Part shown: positions 17,920-26,420 of the stretch, piece by piece | Layout of the letters: each line of letters begins with the position of its first letter | How positions within the stretch are numbered: the stretch's first letter is position 1 | DNA from: Phenylobacterium conjunctum | GTDB lineage: Bacteria; Pseudomonadota; Alphaproteobacteria; Caulobacterales; Caulobacteraceae | Length of the DNA stretch: 64,000 nt | Direction of reading: 5' to 3' | Assembly: GCF_042679085.1 (NCBI RefSeq) | Contig: NZ_JBHTLQ010000007.1 | Span: 1 to 64,000 of the forward strand | Made by a program: the position numbers and the translations under genes | The notes under the pieces: generated by a model | What the model was told of the DNA's origin: nothing | The model's input: the letters and a program-made list of their open reading frames with translations, nothing else | Database searches by the model: none

Positions 17920-18696
17920 TCAGAGCCCTGTGAAGTCCGCCGGCCGCTTCTCGCGGAAAGCGGCCAGGGCTTCAAGGTTCGCGGGCCCACCCTCCAGGCC
18001 CCGGAACACCGCGTCCTCTCGCGCCCGAGCGGCGCGCGCCGCATCCAGCCTGGCGATGCAGAGCAGCCGCTTGGTGGCGACCAGGGAGGCGACAGGGTTG
18101 GGCGCGATCTGGCTGGCGATGGCGCGGGCGCGGTCCAGGACCTGGCCGGCTGGGGCCACCTCACGGACCAGGCCCATCTGCAGCGCTGTCGGGGCGTCGA
18201 TCCAGCGGCCGGTGTAGAGGATGTCGGCGGCGTTGGACCAGCCGACCAGGGCCGGCAGCAGGAGGGTCGATCCCGCCTCCGCCGTGACGCCCAGGGTGAC
18301 AAAGGGGGCGCGAAGGCGGGCGGCCTCATCCATGACCACGAAGTCGCAATAGGGCAGCAGGGTCAGGCCGATGCCGACCCCCAGGCCGTTCACCGCCGCG
18401 ATCAGCGGCTTCTCGAAGGCGTCCAGCGCATCCATGAACGGGGTGAAGCCGTGGACCTCGCCCGGTGGATAGGTCGGCCGGTTCTCCATCTCGGCCAGGT
18501 CCTGGCCGGCGCAGAAGGCGCGGCCCTCGCCCGTCAGGATCACCACCGCAACGCCAGGGTCGGCGGCGGCCAGGGTCAGTGCGTGGGCCAGCGCGTCATA
18601 GAGCGCGTCGTTCATGGAGTTGAGCTGGGCCGGCCGGTTCAGGGTCAGGATGCGGACCCGGCCCTCGTCGGCGGTCTTCAGGATGGTGTCGGTCAT
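17920..18696 (-). CDS. Enoyl-CoA hydratase/isomerase family protein
   Basis: A 258-residue crotonase-fold enzyme. The oxyanion-hole segment GEGRAFCAGQDLAEM and the second segment AAVNGLGVGIGLTLLPYCDFV are present. The stretch FVTLGVTAEAGST carries a Glu in the position used by isomerase/PaaG-type members. It acts on acyl-CoA esters in the cytoplasm, as hydratase or double-bond isomerase. The start ATG (18696) overlaps the stop of the upstream VOC gene by ATGA, so the two are translationally coupled. The position next to acyl-CoA dehydrogenase and phosphotransferase genes supports a beta-oxidation-like pathway, but the substrate is open. Confidence 0.9.
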   Translation of the reverse strand: MTDTILKTADEGRVRILTLNRPAQLNSMNDALYDALAHALTLAAADPGVAVVILTGEGRAFCAGQDLAEMENRPTYPPGEVHGFTPFMDALDAFEKPLIAAVNGLGVGIGLTLLPYCDFVVMDEAARLRAPFVTLGVTAEAGSTLLLPALVGWSNAADILYTGRWIDAPTALQMGLVREVAPAGQVLDRARAIASQIAPNPVASLVATKRLLCIARLDAARAARAREDAVFRGLEGGPANLEALAAFREKRPADFTGL

Positions 18697-19556
18697 GCGT
18701 CGATCCTTTCGACCCGTTCGGGATGGCCGGACCATTGCCAGGCCATGGTGGGGCGCGACACGCCCAGCATCATCCCGCCCAGCGACGGCGGATGCAGCCA
18801 GAGCTGGTCGGCGTTCAGGTGGGCGGGACGGGCGTCGGGCCGGTCGATCGTGATCCCGCTTCCCCCCGCGGCGCGGGCGATGGCACCCAGGTCGCGGCTC
18901 TCGGCGAAGGCCATGTAGAACCCCGCGCCCTCGCGAGCCTGGTAGCGGCCCAGGGTCTTGTCCGGATCGGTGGCGGTGATGACCTCGAACCGATGCAGGC
19001 GGCCCTTCTCGAACAGGGTCAGCACCCCGGTGTAGCCGAAGGTCTCCGAGGTGATGGTGGTGAAGCAGGTCTCGTCCAGGCCGAAGGCGTCGCGGATCTT
19101 GGCCACCGCGCCGGCCTGGTCGGCGGCCAGGACGGTCGCCTCGTAGAGGAAGTCGATCCCGCCGACCTGCGGCCGCTCGGCCTCGGGCGAGATGACGAAG
19201 TTGATCGGCGCGCCTTCGATGGTCAGGGTCAGGTAGTCGCGGCCGTCGGCGCGGGCGTGGGCCGCGCCCTGGGCCTTGGCGGTGCGGGCCACCTCAGCCG
19301 GATCGGGGGAGGTGGCCCCGGCGGCGAACAGGTGCGCCCGCCCACGGCGCTTCAGAGCGTCGTCCACCGCGCCGGTCCCGTCAGGCTCCAGCAGTTCGAT
19401 CTCGGAGGTTCCCAGGCGCAGGATGGTGCGCCGCGCCGCCAGGCCGGGGAGGGTGTCGCGCCCGGCCTCCTCCGCGCCCAGCAGGGCCTTCCAGCGCGCC
19501 GCCGCGCCCGCCGCATCCGGCGTGGCCAGCAACACCCGGTCGATCTCGGTCAGCAT
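18693..19556 (-). CDS. VOC (glyoxalase/dioxygenase-fold) family protein
   Basis: A 287-residue protein with two halves of VOC type. The first half starts MLTEIDRVLLATPDAAGAAARWKALLGAE and has ELLEPDGTG. The second starts QVGGIDFLYEATV and contains LFEKGRLHRFEV and GAGFYMAFAES. Possible metal ligands are Asp/His/Glu residues in these strands, but a complete triad is not obvious. The start at 19556 has a strong GGGGAGGA. Its stop overlaps the hydratase start, so it leads a three-gene operon (VOC, hydratase, GFA). A ring-cleavage or lactoylglutathione-type reaction is possible, not proven. Confidence 0.8.
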   Translation of the reverse strand: MLTEIDRVLLATPDAAGAAARWKALLGAEEAGRDTLPGLAARRTILRLGTSEIELLEPDGTGAVDDALKRRGRAHLFAAGATSPDPAEVARTAKAQGAAHARADGRDYLTLTIEGAPINFVISPEAERPQVGGIDFLYEATVLAADQAGAVAKIRDAFGLDETCFTTITSETFGYTGVLTLFEKGRLHRFEVITATDPDKTLGRYQAREGAGFYMAFAESRDLGAIARAAGGSGITIDRPDARPAHLNADQLWLHPPSLGGMMLGVSRPTMAWQWSGHPERVERIDA

Positions 19557-19661
19557 GCGGTCCTCCCCTTTTCTGTCTTTAAGAAGACGCTCGGCCGGAA
19601 CGACCGCCGTGGCAAGGCCGCAGGCGTTGCGGTCCGCGCCGATTTCGGCGATGGCGGAACC

Positions 19662-20189
19662 ATGCCGCTCTATCCCGCCGCCGACGCCGACCTCGATCCC
19701 ATCGCCGCCCTGGTGAACTCCGCCTATCGGGGGGACAGCTCCCGCGCCGGCTGGACCACCGAGGCCGACTATCTCGATGGCCAGCGGACCGATCCGGAGA
19801 CCCTGCGCCGCGACCTGGCCGCCAAGTCGTGCGCCCGCGTGCTGATGCTGAAGGACGGGCCGAGTGAGCCCTTGCTCGGCTGCGTCTGGCTGGAGCCGGC
19901 CAAGGGCGACACCTGGTATCTGGGCATGCTGACGGTGACGCCGACTCTGCAGGACCGCCAGCTCGGCCGCACCATGCTGGCCGCCGCGGAGGCCTATGTG
20001 GTCGAACAGGGCGGCAAACGCATCCAGATGACGGTGGTCTCGATCCGCGACACCCTGATCGCCTGGTACGAGCGGCGCGGCTACGCCTTCACGGGCGAGA
20101 CCCGGCCCTTCCCCTATGACGACGAGCAGTTCGGCGTGCCGCGCCGGGCTGACCTGTCGTTCATCGTCATGGAAAAGGCGCTGGTCTGA
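19662..20189 (+). CDS. GNAT family N-acetyltransferase
   Basis: A 175-residue GNAT-fold enzyme. Motif A, the acetyl-CoA pyrophosphate site, appears as LGMLTVTPTLQDRQLGRTML, and the C-terminal motif B as LIAWYERRGYAFTGE. It should acetylate a small molecule or a protein N-terminus using acetyl-CoA. The chosen ATG is 106 bases from the divergent VOC gene; the upstream extension in this frame looks non-coding. It ends 39 bases from the convergent acyl-CoA dehydrogenase gene. The substrate is unknown. Confidence 0.88.
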   Translation: MPLYPAADADLDPIAALVNSAYRGDSSRAGWTTEADYLDGQRTDPETLRRDLAAKSCARVLMLKDGPSEPLLGCVWLEPAKGDTWYLGMLTVTPTLQDRQLGRTMLAAAEAYVVEQGGKRIQMTVVSIRDTLIAWYERRGYAFTGETRPFPYDDEQFGVPRRADLSFIVMEKALV

Positions 20190-20228
20190 GACCAGCGCCT
20201 TCAAGGTCGTCCAGGTCTTGGAAGCCGA

Positions 20229-21434
20229 TCAGGCCGAGCCGGTGGCGTCCGGCAGACCCAGGATCCGCTTCGAGATGATGTTGTTCTGGATCTCGACCGA
20301 GCCGCCATAGATCGACATGGCCTTGCCCGAGAGCCAGCCGCGCACGGTCTCGATCTCCTCGGTGGTGAAGGCCTCGCCCTCCCAGCCTAGGCCCTGGTGG
20401 CCCATGATCTCCAAGGTGAGTTCGGCGCGGGTCTGGGAGACCACGGTGGCAGAGTTCTTCAACACCGAGGCGCCGTTGGTGGCGCCGTTGGCTTCCTTGG
20501 ACTCAGCCGCGACGCGCGCCAGGGTCAGGTTGTGGATGCGGGCGTCCATCATGTGACGGGTCAGGCGGGTGCGCAGGTCGGTGTCGGCGATCTTGCCGTC
20601 AGCAGTGACCTCCACATAGCGCTTGGCGACCTCGGACAGCGGCACGGTGCGGCCGCCGCCGGCGGTGCCGGTCTGGCTGGCGCGTTCGTGCTGCAGCAGG
20701 CGCTTGCCAACGGTCCAGCCGACGTTCAGCTGGCCCAGCAGGGCGTTCTTCTCGGCGCGGGCGTTAGTGAAGAAGGTTTCGCAGAACGGCGAGGCGCCGG
20801 CGATCAGGGCGATCGGGCGGGTCTCGATGGCGTCCTGGGTCATGTCGATCAGCATGAAGCTGATGCCGTCATGCTTCTTCACGGTGGGGTCGGTGCGCAC
20901 CAGGGCGCCGCACCATTGCGAATACTGGGCGCCGGAGGTCCAGGTCTTCTGGCCGTTGATCACCCAGTGGTCGCCCGCGTCCTCGGCCTTCATCTGCAGG
21001 GAGGCGAGGTCGGAGCCGGCGTTCGGCTCGGAATAGCCCACGCACCATTGCACGTCGCCGCGCACGATCGGCGGGATGTGCTTGGCCTTCTGCTCCGGCG
21101 TGCCGAAGTCGAGGATGGTCGGACCGATCATGGTCACGCCCATCCCGAACATCATCGGGTTGAACGCGCCCAGCTTGGCCATTTCCTGGGCCAGGGCCCG
21201 GGCTTGCGGGACTGACAGGCCGCCGCCGCCGTATTCCGCCGGCCAGGTCGGGGTGCTCCAGCCCTTCGCGCCGATGGCGTCGCGCCAGGCTTTCAGCTCC
21301 GCATGCGTGGTGCTGACCTCGGCGGTCGCCAGGTAGCCCTTGCCCTTCAGGGCGGGCGGGAAATTGGCCTCGATCCAGGCGCGCGCCTCGGCGCGGAAGT
21401 CCTCGAGGTCGATGTCGCCTCCGAAGTCCGCCAT
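20229..21434 (-). CDS. Acyl-CoA dehydrogenase
   Basis: A 401-residue flavoenzyme of the acyl-CoA dehydrogenase family. The FAD/substrate signature CVGYSEPNAGSDLASLQ, the second signature WVINGQKTWTSGA and the C-terminal SIYGGSVEIQNNIISKRILGLP are clear. It should introduce a 2,3-double bond into an acyl-CoA and pass electrons to ETF. The start ATG 21434 has a textbook GAAGGAGG. The divergence of the N-terminal half (FRAEARAWIEANFPP) is typical of the long branch used for sterol, branched-chain or aromatic acyl-CoAs. The adjacent phosphotransferase gene on the same strand is a frequent neighbour of such dehydrogenases. Confidence 0.92.
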   Translation of the reverse strand: MADFGGDIDLEDFRAEARAWIEANFPPALKGKGYLATAEVSTTHAELKAWRDAIGAKGWSTPTWPAEYGGGGLSVPQARALAQEMAKLGAFNPMMFGMGVTMIGPTILDFGTPEQKAKHIPPIVRGDVQWCVGYSEPNAGSDLASLQMKAEDAGDHWVINGQKTWTSGAQYSQWCGALVRTDPTVKKHDGISFMLIDMTQDAIETRPIALIAGASPFCETFFTNARAEKNALLGQLNVGWTVGKRLLQHERASQTGTAGGGRTVPLSEVAKRYVEVTADGKIADTDLRTRLTRHMMDARIHNLTLARVAAESKEANGATNGASVLKNSATVVSQTRAELTLEIMGHQGLGWEGEAFTTEEIETVRGWLSGKAMSIYGGSVEIQNNIISKRILGLPDATGSA

Positions 21435-21535
21435 GGCCGTTCCTCCTTCAAAAATCTCTAGTCGCAAAACAGTTTAAGCGAAGCCGCGAGCCCGACAAGA
21501 TTCCCCCAAGGGAAGGTTGGGCGAAAAGCCGCGGC

Positions 21536-22612
21536 TCAGGCCCACAGGTCGAAGGCGCCGTGGTCCAGCGCCTGGACGCAGCCGCCGCGGGTCATGGCCA
21601 GGAACAGGGCGTCGCTGCGCTCGGTCCGCTCCACGGCGATGGCCGAGAAGACGCCCATGAACACCCCATGCACCGCCGAGGCCTTGTAGTCCCGCCAGCA
21701 GGTGTCCCAGTCATAGTCCTTCACGCCAAAGCCCTTGAGCTCCTCGTGATAGATCCGCACCAGGTCCTGCTCATGCGCGCGGCGCACGTCATAGGGCAGG
21801 CCGGCGGACAGGAAGTAGGACACATCCGTCGCCCCGTGCCCGCAGCTGACGGTCTGCCAGTCCAGGGTGCCCATGCGCGCCTTGCCGCCTTGGACGTCGA
21901 ACAGGATGTTGTCGAGGCGGAAGTCGCCGTGTTGTAGCGTCACCGGGCCCTCGCGCGGGCCGTTGAACCTGGCCATCACCTCCGGCAGGCGGTCGACCAG
22001 GGCCATGAACTCCGGCTCCAACGCGCCGTCGAAGCGGTCGTGATAGGCGGCCAGCACCATGGGCAGGGCGGCCAGGATGTGCGGATGCAGCTCGGCCGTG
22101 GTGTTCAGGTAGGGGATGGTCTTCAGGGCCGGATCGTCCCAGCGCGGACCATGCAGGGCCGCAGCCTCCAGCATCGCGGTGCGGGCGTCCTCCACCGAGC
22201 AACCGGTCAGCTGGTCGCCAGGGCGGGCGGGGCCCAGGTCCTCGAAGATCAGGGTGAAGTCGTGGGTGGCCGGGTCGATCTCGGCGAAGAAGGCCTTGGG
22301 CGTATGGATTTTCACCGTATGGGCCAGCTCCCGATAGAAGGACACTTCCTTCAGATAGAGCTGGTGGCCGACGCCCGAGGCGCGGCTGGACGGATCCTGG
22401 GCCGCGAACTTGCCCACCACGCTGGCCGGCGCGCCCGGCTCGGCGGCGTCATAGGTCAGGGTGAAGCGGAAGCTGTCGCCCACCAGGCCGTTGCCCACCG
22501 GCTTGGCGTCGATGGCGGTCACCGTCGCCTCCTTGATGGCCCCCGAAGCGCGCAGGGCGTCGGTCATCCAGGCAGGATCAATCTGGGCGGGGGTGGCGGC
22601 GATCGCCGGCAT
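21536..22612 (-). CDS. Phosphotransferase family (APH/ecdysteroid-kinase-like) protein
   Basis: A 358-residue kinase-like protein. Catalytic-loop LQHGDFRLDNILF and metal-binding GTLDWQTVSCGHGATDVSYF match the aminoglycoside phosphotransferase/ecdysteroid kinase-like family. An N-lobe with VVGKFAAQDP gives the likely ATP-contacting Lys. The start at 22612 has GGAAGG upstream. Members of this family lie often beside acyl-CoA dehydrogenase genes and may phosphorylate hydroxylated acyl-CoAs, but no drug-resistance role is implied. It is transcribed divergently from the sulfotransferase gene across 173 bases. Confidence 0.85.
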   Translation of the reverse strand: MPAIAATPAQIDPAWMTDALRASGAIKEATVTAIDAKPVGNGLVGDSFRFTLTYDAAEPGAPASVVGKFAAQDPSSRASGVGHQLYLKEVSFYRELAHTVKIHTPKAFFAEIDPATHDFTLIFEDLGPARPGDQLTGCSVEDARTAMLEAAALHGPRWDDPALKTIPYLNTTAELHPHILAALPMVLAAYHDRFDGALEPEFMALVDRLPEVMARFNGPREGPVTLQHGDFRLDNILFDVQGGKARMGTLDWQTVSCGHGATDVSYFLSAGLPYDVRRAHEQDLVRIYHEELKGFGVKDYDWDTCWRDYKASAVHGVFMGVFSAIAVERTERSDALFLAMTRGGCVQALDHGAFDLWA

Positions 22613-22785
22613 GCGGGCTTCCTTCCCTGGAAAGGCCGACCGCGTTCGGGGGCGCGGTTCAACTGAAGCCGACACTAAAACCCATTCCCCAACGGCGCCT
22701 CCAAATAGGAAATTTGAAGCTCCACCGGTTGGCTCGGGATTGGCCCGCTCCTCTAGGCTTCTCGCGGTCATTGGGGGAGCAGGAC

Positions 22786-23403
22786 ATGGGGTTGAAGGTC
22801 ATCGGGTCGGGCCTGGGCCGGACGGGCACCAAGTCGATGCAGACAGCGCTGAACATGCTGGGCGTTGGACCCACCCACCACATGGTTGAGGTGTTCGCCC
22901 ATCCGGAAAGCATCCCCCTGTGGGTCGCCGCGGGGCAGGGAAGGCCGGACTGGGACACGATCTTCGACGGCTATGGCGCGATGGTGGACTATCCCGGCGC
23001 CGCCTACTGGCGCGAGCTGGCGGCCTACTATCCGGACGCCAAGGTGCTGCACACCGTGCGCGACCCGGACAAGTGGTTCGACTCGACCCAGGCGACGATC
23101 TTCGCGCCGGGCTCGGCGGCGGACGCCCAGGAGGGGCCCATGGTTCCCTTCTTCGAGAGCTTCATGGGCGACCTGCGCCACCACCTGCACGACCGCGCCT
23201 ACATGACCGACTACTTCCTGCGTCACACCGAGGCGGTGAAGGCGGCCATCCCGCCGGAACGTCTGCTGGTCTTTGAGGTCGGCGAAGGCTGGGAGCGGCT
23301 GTGCCGGTTCCTGGGCGTGCCGGTCCCGGCCGAGCCCTATCCGTCGGAGAATTCCACCGCGGAGTTCCAGGCGCGGCTGGCGACCATGCCGCCGCCGAGC
23401 TGA
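22786..23403 (+). CDS. Sulfotransferase family protein
   Basis: A 205-residue P-loop sulfotransferase-like protein. The PAPS 5'-phosphosulfate loop is GSGLGRTGTKSMQTAL at residues 7-22, and the 3'-phosphate-binding strand is VLHTVRDPDKWFDS. The protein is shorter than most cytosolic sulfotransferases and resembles the NAD-dependent-epimerase-neighbour/GPI-like type that is widespread in alphaproteobacteria. The start has GGGGGAG upstream. It is followed after 63 bases, across a perfect palindrome, by a sulfatase gene, so sulfate is both added and removed in this neighbourhood. The acceptor is unknown. Confidence 0.82.
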   Translation: MGLKVIGSGLGRTGTKSMQTALNMLGVGPTHHMVEVFAHPESIPLWVAAGQGRPDWDTIFDGYGAMVDYPGAAYWRELAAYYPDAKVLHTVRDPDKWFDSTQATIFAPGSAADAQEGPMVPFFESFMGDLRHHLHDRAYMTDYFLRHTEAVKAAIPPERLLVFEVGEGWERLCRFLGVPVPAEPYPSENSTAEFQARLATMPPPS

Positions 23404-23412
23404 CACCCTTGA

Positions 23413-23435
23413 TTATGGCACTTGATGTGCCATAA
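23413..23435. promoter_or_regulatory. Perfect palindrome between sulfotransferase and sulfatase genes
   Basis: TTATGGCAC and GTGCCATAA form perfect 9-bp arms around a 5-base spacer, 32 bases before the sulfatase ATG. There is no T-run, so an operator for a dimeric regulator is more likely than a terminator. Confidence 0.5.
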
Positions 23436-23466
23436 GGTGTGGCAAAGCGATCCTTAGGGAGGATTC

Positions 23467-25287
23467 ATGCGCCGCACGCTTGGTCGCCGAACCTTTGGCC
23501 GTCGGTCTTTGGGCCAACGTCTGGCGAGCCTTGGCCTGGCCGCCCTGATCGGCCTGGGTCAGGCGCCCATCGCCCTGGCGCAGGCTGCTACGCCCGCCGT
23601 CGCGGCCAAGCGGCCCAATATCGTGGTCATCCTGGTGGACGACGCGGCCTTGATGGACTTCGGGGCCTTCGGCGGCGAGGCGCGCACGCCCAACATCGAC
23701 CGGCTGGCGCGGTCGGGGGCCATGTTCACCTCGTACCGCACCTCGCCCCTGTGCTCGCCGTCGCGCTCCATGCTGCTGACGGGCGTGGACAACCACCGGG
23801 CCGGGGTCGCCACCATCGAGGAAATCCTGCCCCCGTCGCAGAAGGGCAAACACGGCTACAACCTGCATTTCGAGCCGGGCGTCCTGACCATCGCCGACCG
23901 GCTGAAGGCCAATGGCTACCGCACCCTGATGGCCGGCAAGTGGCACCTGGGCCATGGCGAGGGCGACCTGCCCAATGGCCACGGCTTTGACAGGTCCCTG
24001 GCCCTGGACGCCTCGGGCGCCGACAACTGGCAGCCCAAGCCCTACATGCCCTACTACACCGAGGCGCCCTGGTTCGAGGACGGCAAGCCGGCCAAGCTGC
24101 CGAAAAACTTCTATTCCTCCGACCTGCTGGTCGACCGGCTCAAGGGCTATATCGACGAGAAGCCGGCGGGGGCGCAGCCCTTCTTCGCCTATCTGGCCTT
24201 CCAGGCGGTGCACATCCCGGTCCAGGCCCCCAAAGAGGTCTCCGACCGCTATCAGGGGCGGTTCGATGCGGGCTGGGCCGCGGTTCGCGCGGCGCGCAAT
24301 GAACGCGCCAAGGCGCTCGGCCTGATCCCGGCCGATGCGCCCACCGTCGGCATGCCGGACTTCGCCCGCGACTGGAACAAGCTGACCCCTGAGGAGAAGG
24401 CGATCTACGCCCGGGCCATGGAGGTCTATTCCGGCATGTTGGAGTCCATGGACGCCAGCATCGGCCGGCTGATGCAGCACCTGCAGGCGCGTGGCGAACT
24501 CGACAACACCCTGTTCGTGGTGACCTCCGACAACGGTCCGGAGTTCAGCGATCCGGTGCATGCGCCGGGCATGGACATCTGGATGGCGCTGCACGGCTAC
24601 GCCTGGAAGCTGAAGGGGCAGGGGGAGAAGGGCAGCCTGAACTTCATCGGCCGCGACTGGGCCGCGGCCCTGGCGGCGCCCAGCCGGCTGTTCAAGTTCT
24701 ACACCACCGAGGGCGGCCTGCGCGTGCCGCTGATCCTGTCCGGCCCAGGCGTTGCGCCGGGCCAGAGGATCGCCGCCCCGGCCTTCGTCACGGACATCAC
24801 CCCGACCCTGGTGGATTTCGCCGGCGCGACAGCCGGCCCAGCCGGCGTCAGCCTGGATGGCCGCAGCCTGAAGCCGGTCCTGACCGGGCAGGCCAAGACC
24901 GTGCGCGGCGCGGACGAGCCGGTGGGCATCGAGGTGTCCGGCAACGCCGCCCTGTTCCGTGGCCATCTGAAGCTGACGCGGGTCATGCCGCCCCTGGGCG
25001 ATGGCCAATGGCGGTTGTTCGATCTGGAGACCGATCCGGCCGAGACCAAGGATCTGGCCAAGGACCGGCCCGAGTTGTTCCAGGCCATGCTCAAGGACTA
25101 CGAGGCCTATGAGGCGCGGGTCGGCGTCGCCAAGCTGCCCCCCGGCTACACCACCCAGCAACAGCTGATGAGCAATGCGCTCGATCGCCAGAAGGGCTCC
25201 ATCGCGGTCCTGGCCGGCGGCGCGCTGGTCCTGGTCCTGGGCGGCGTCGGGTTCCTGATCTGGCGGCGGCGGAAGGCCAGGGCGTGA
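23467..25287 (+). CDS. Arylsulfatase (sulfatase family), membrane-anchored
   Basis: A 606-residue type I sulfatase. An Arg-rich N-terminus followed by a hydrophobic stretch ending PIALAQA is a signal peptide. PNIVVILVDDAALMDFGAFG supplies the metal Asp pair. Cys96 in CSPSR is the residue converted to formylglycine, followed by MLLTGVDNH. GKWHLGH and VVTSDNGPE supply further active-site residues. The C-terminus ends in one membrane helix (GSIAVLAGGALVLVLGGVGFLIW) and a basic tail, so the enzyme faces the periplasm while tethered to the membrane. It hydrolyses sulfate esters. Activation needs a formylglycine-generating enzyme encoded elsewhere. Its stop overlaps the start of the GST gene (GTGA). 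Confidence 0.92.
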   Translation: MRRTLGRRTFGRRSLGQRLASLGLAALIGLGQAPIALAQAATPAVAAKRPNIVVILVDDAALMDFGAFGGEARTPNIDRLARSGAMFTSYRTSPLCSPSRSMLLTGVDNHRAGVATIEEILPPSQKGKHGYNLHFEPGVLTIADRLKANGYRTLMAGKWHLGHGEGDLPNGHGFDRSLALDASGADNWQPKPYMPYYTEAPWFEDGKPAKLPKNFYSSDLLVDRLKGYIDEKPAGAQPFFAYLAFQAVHIPVQAPKEVSDRYQGRFDAGWAAVRAARNERAKALGLIPADAPTVGMPDFARDWNKLTPEEKAIYARAMEVYSGMLESMDASIGRLMQHLQARGELDNTLFVVTSDNGPEFSDPVHAPGMDIWMALHGYAWKLKGQGEKGSLNFIGRDWAAALAAPSRLFKFYTTEGGLRVPLILSGPGVAPGQRIAAPAFVTDITPTLVDFAGATAGPAGVSLDGRSLKPVLTGQAKTVRGADEPVGIEVSGNAALFRGHLKLTRVMPPLGDGQWRLFDLETDPAETKDLAKDRPELFQAMLKDYEAYEARVGVAKLPPGYTTQQQLMSNALDRQKGSIAVLAGGALVLVLGGVGFLIWRRRKARA

Positions 25288-26351
25288 GCGCGGGCGAATA
25301 CGTCCTCCACGGCCTGAAGCTCTCCTACTTCACCGGCAAGCTGGAGGCCTATCTGCGGGTCAAGGGCGTGCCGCACCGCTTCGTCGGCATGGACATGGCC
25401 GACTTTCGGGCCTGCGCGCGGGCGACCGGGATCGCCCAGATGCCGCAGCTGGAGACCCCGGACGGCGGCTGGCTCACCGACACCACCGCGATCCTCCGCC
25501 GGTTCGAGGACGAGGGGGCGGGACCGCGGCTTCGGCCCACTGACCCTGCCGCCGGCTTCCTCAGCCTGCTGCTTGAGGACGCCTTCGATGAATGGCTGTG
25601 GCGGCCCGCCCTCTACTACCGCTGGGCCTTCGTCGAGGACGCCCGGCTGATGAGCCGCCAGATCGCCCGCACCATGCTGCGCGATGTTCCGGGGCCCTTG
25701 TGGCTGCGCGACCGCGTCATCCGCGCCCGCCAGCGCCGGGAGTTCCTGGCCCGCGACGGGATCACCCCGCTGACCAGCCCAGCTATCGAGCGCCTCTATC
25801 CGGAGGTGCTGGCGGTGCTGGAGGCGATCTTGGCCAGCCGGCCCTTCCTGTTCGGCGACCGCCCTTGCGAGGCGGATTTCGGCCTGTTCGGCCCCATGTT
25901 CCGACACTTCTTCAGCGACCCGACCCCCGGCGCGATCCTGCGCGAGACCTCCCCGGCGGTGCTGGCCTGGACCTCGCGGCTGTGGGGGACGCAGCCCGCC
26001 GACCTGGACGGCGCGGCGGACCTCGCCGAAGCGCCCGCCGATCTCGACCCGCTGCTGGCCCTGGTGGCGCGGGATCATCTGCCTGAACTTGCCGCCCACC
26101 TGGAGGCGACCTTGGCTGGGCGTCCCGAGGCGCGGTTCCAGGCCTGCGGCGTCGACTGGCGCGTGCCGGTCTCGCCCTATCGGGCAGGCTGCCTTCTGTC
26201 GCTTCGCCAGGATTTTCAGGCCCTCCCAGAGGCGGCGCGTGTGGCGGTGCGCAAACGGCTGGGGCCCGCTGTGGCCATCCTCGAGGGGACTATCCCGCAG
26301 CTTCCCGCGCGCAAGTCTGGTCGGCCGCTCAATCGCCATCTGCGCGCCTGA
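25284..26351 (+). CDS. Glutathione S-transferase family protein with C-terminal extension
   Basis: A 355-residue protein. Residues 1-80 form a thioredoxin-like GST domain (LHGLKLSYFTGKLEAYLRVKG, then AQMPQLETPDGGWLTDTTAI with the cis-Pro and the glutathione-binding TD). Residues about 90-240 look like the helical GST domain. About 100 further residues, from ADLDPLLALVARDHL, are unusual for the family, which is normally 200-230 residues. It starts with GTG at 25284, overlapping the sulfatase stop as GTGA, so it is coupled to the sulfatase. A glutathione-dependent role in handling desulfated products is inference. Confidence 0.75.
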   Translation: MSAGEYVLHGLKLSYFTGKLEAYLRVKGVPHRFVGMDMADFRACARATGIAQMPQLETPDGGWLTDTTAILRRFEDEGAGPRLRPTDPAAGFLSLLLEDAFDEWLWRPALYYRWAFVEDARLMSRQIARTMLRDVPGPLWLRDRVIRARQRREFLARDGITPLTSPAIERLYPEVLAVLEAILASRPFLFGDRPCEADFGLFGPMFRHFFSDPTPGAILRETSPAVLAWTSRLWGTQPADLDGAADLAEAPADLDPLLALVARDHLPELAAHLEATLAGRPEARFQACGVDWRVPVSPYRAGCLLSLRQDFQALPEAARVAVRKRLGPAVAILEGTIPQLPARKSGRPLNRHLRA

Positions 26352-26420
26352 GCCCTTGCCAGACGGCCCGGCGCGGGCTTGGCTGGTCGCAACAAGGACA
26401 ACAAGACCAGGGAGGCCGGC

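Noticed and set aside
21536..22612. An aminoglycoside-resistance kinase
   Set aside because: The family motif is shared, but the neighbourhood is acyl-CoA metabolism and the sequence resembles the acyl-CoA-associated branch.
22702..22716. CAAAT-N5-ATTTG palindrome between phosphotransferase and sulfotransferase genes
   Set aside because: Arms of five bases are too short to separate from chance.
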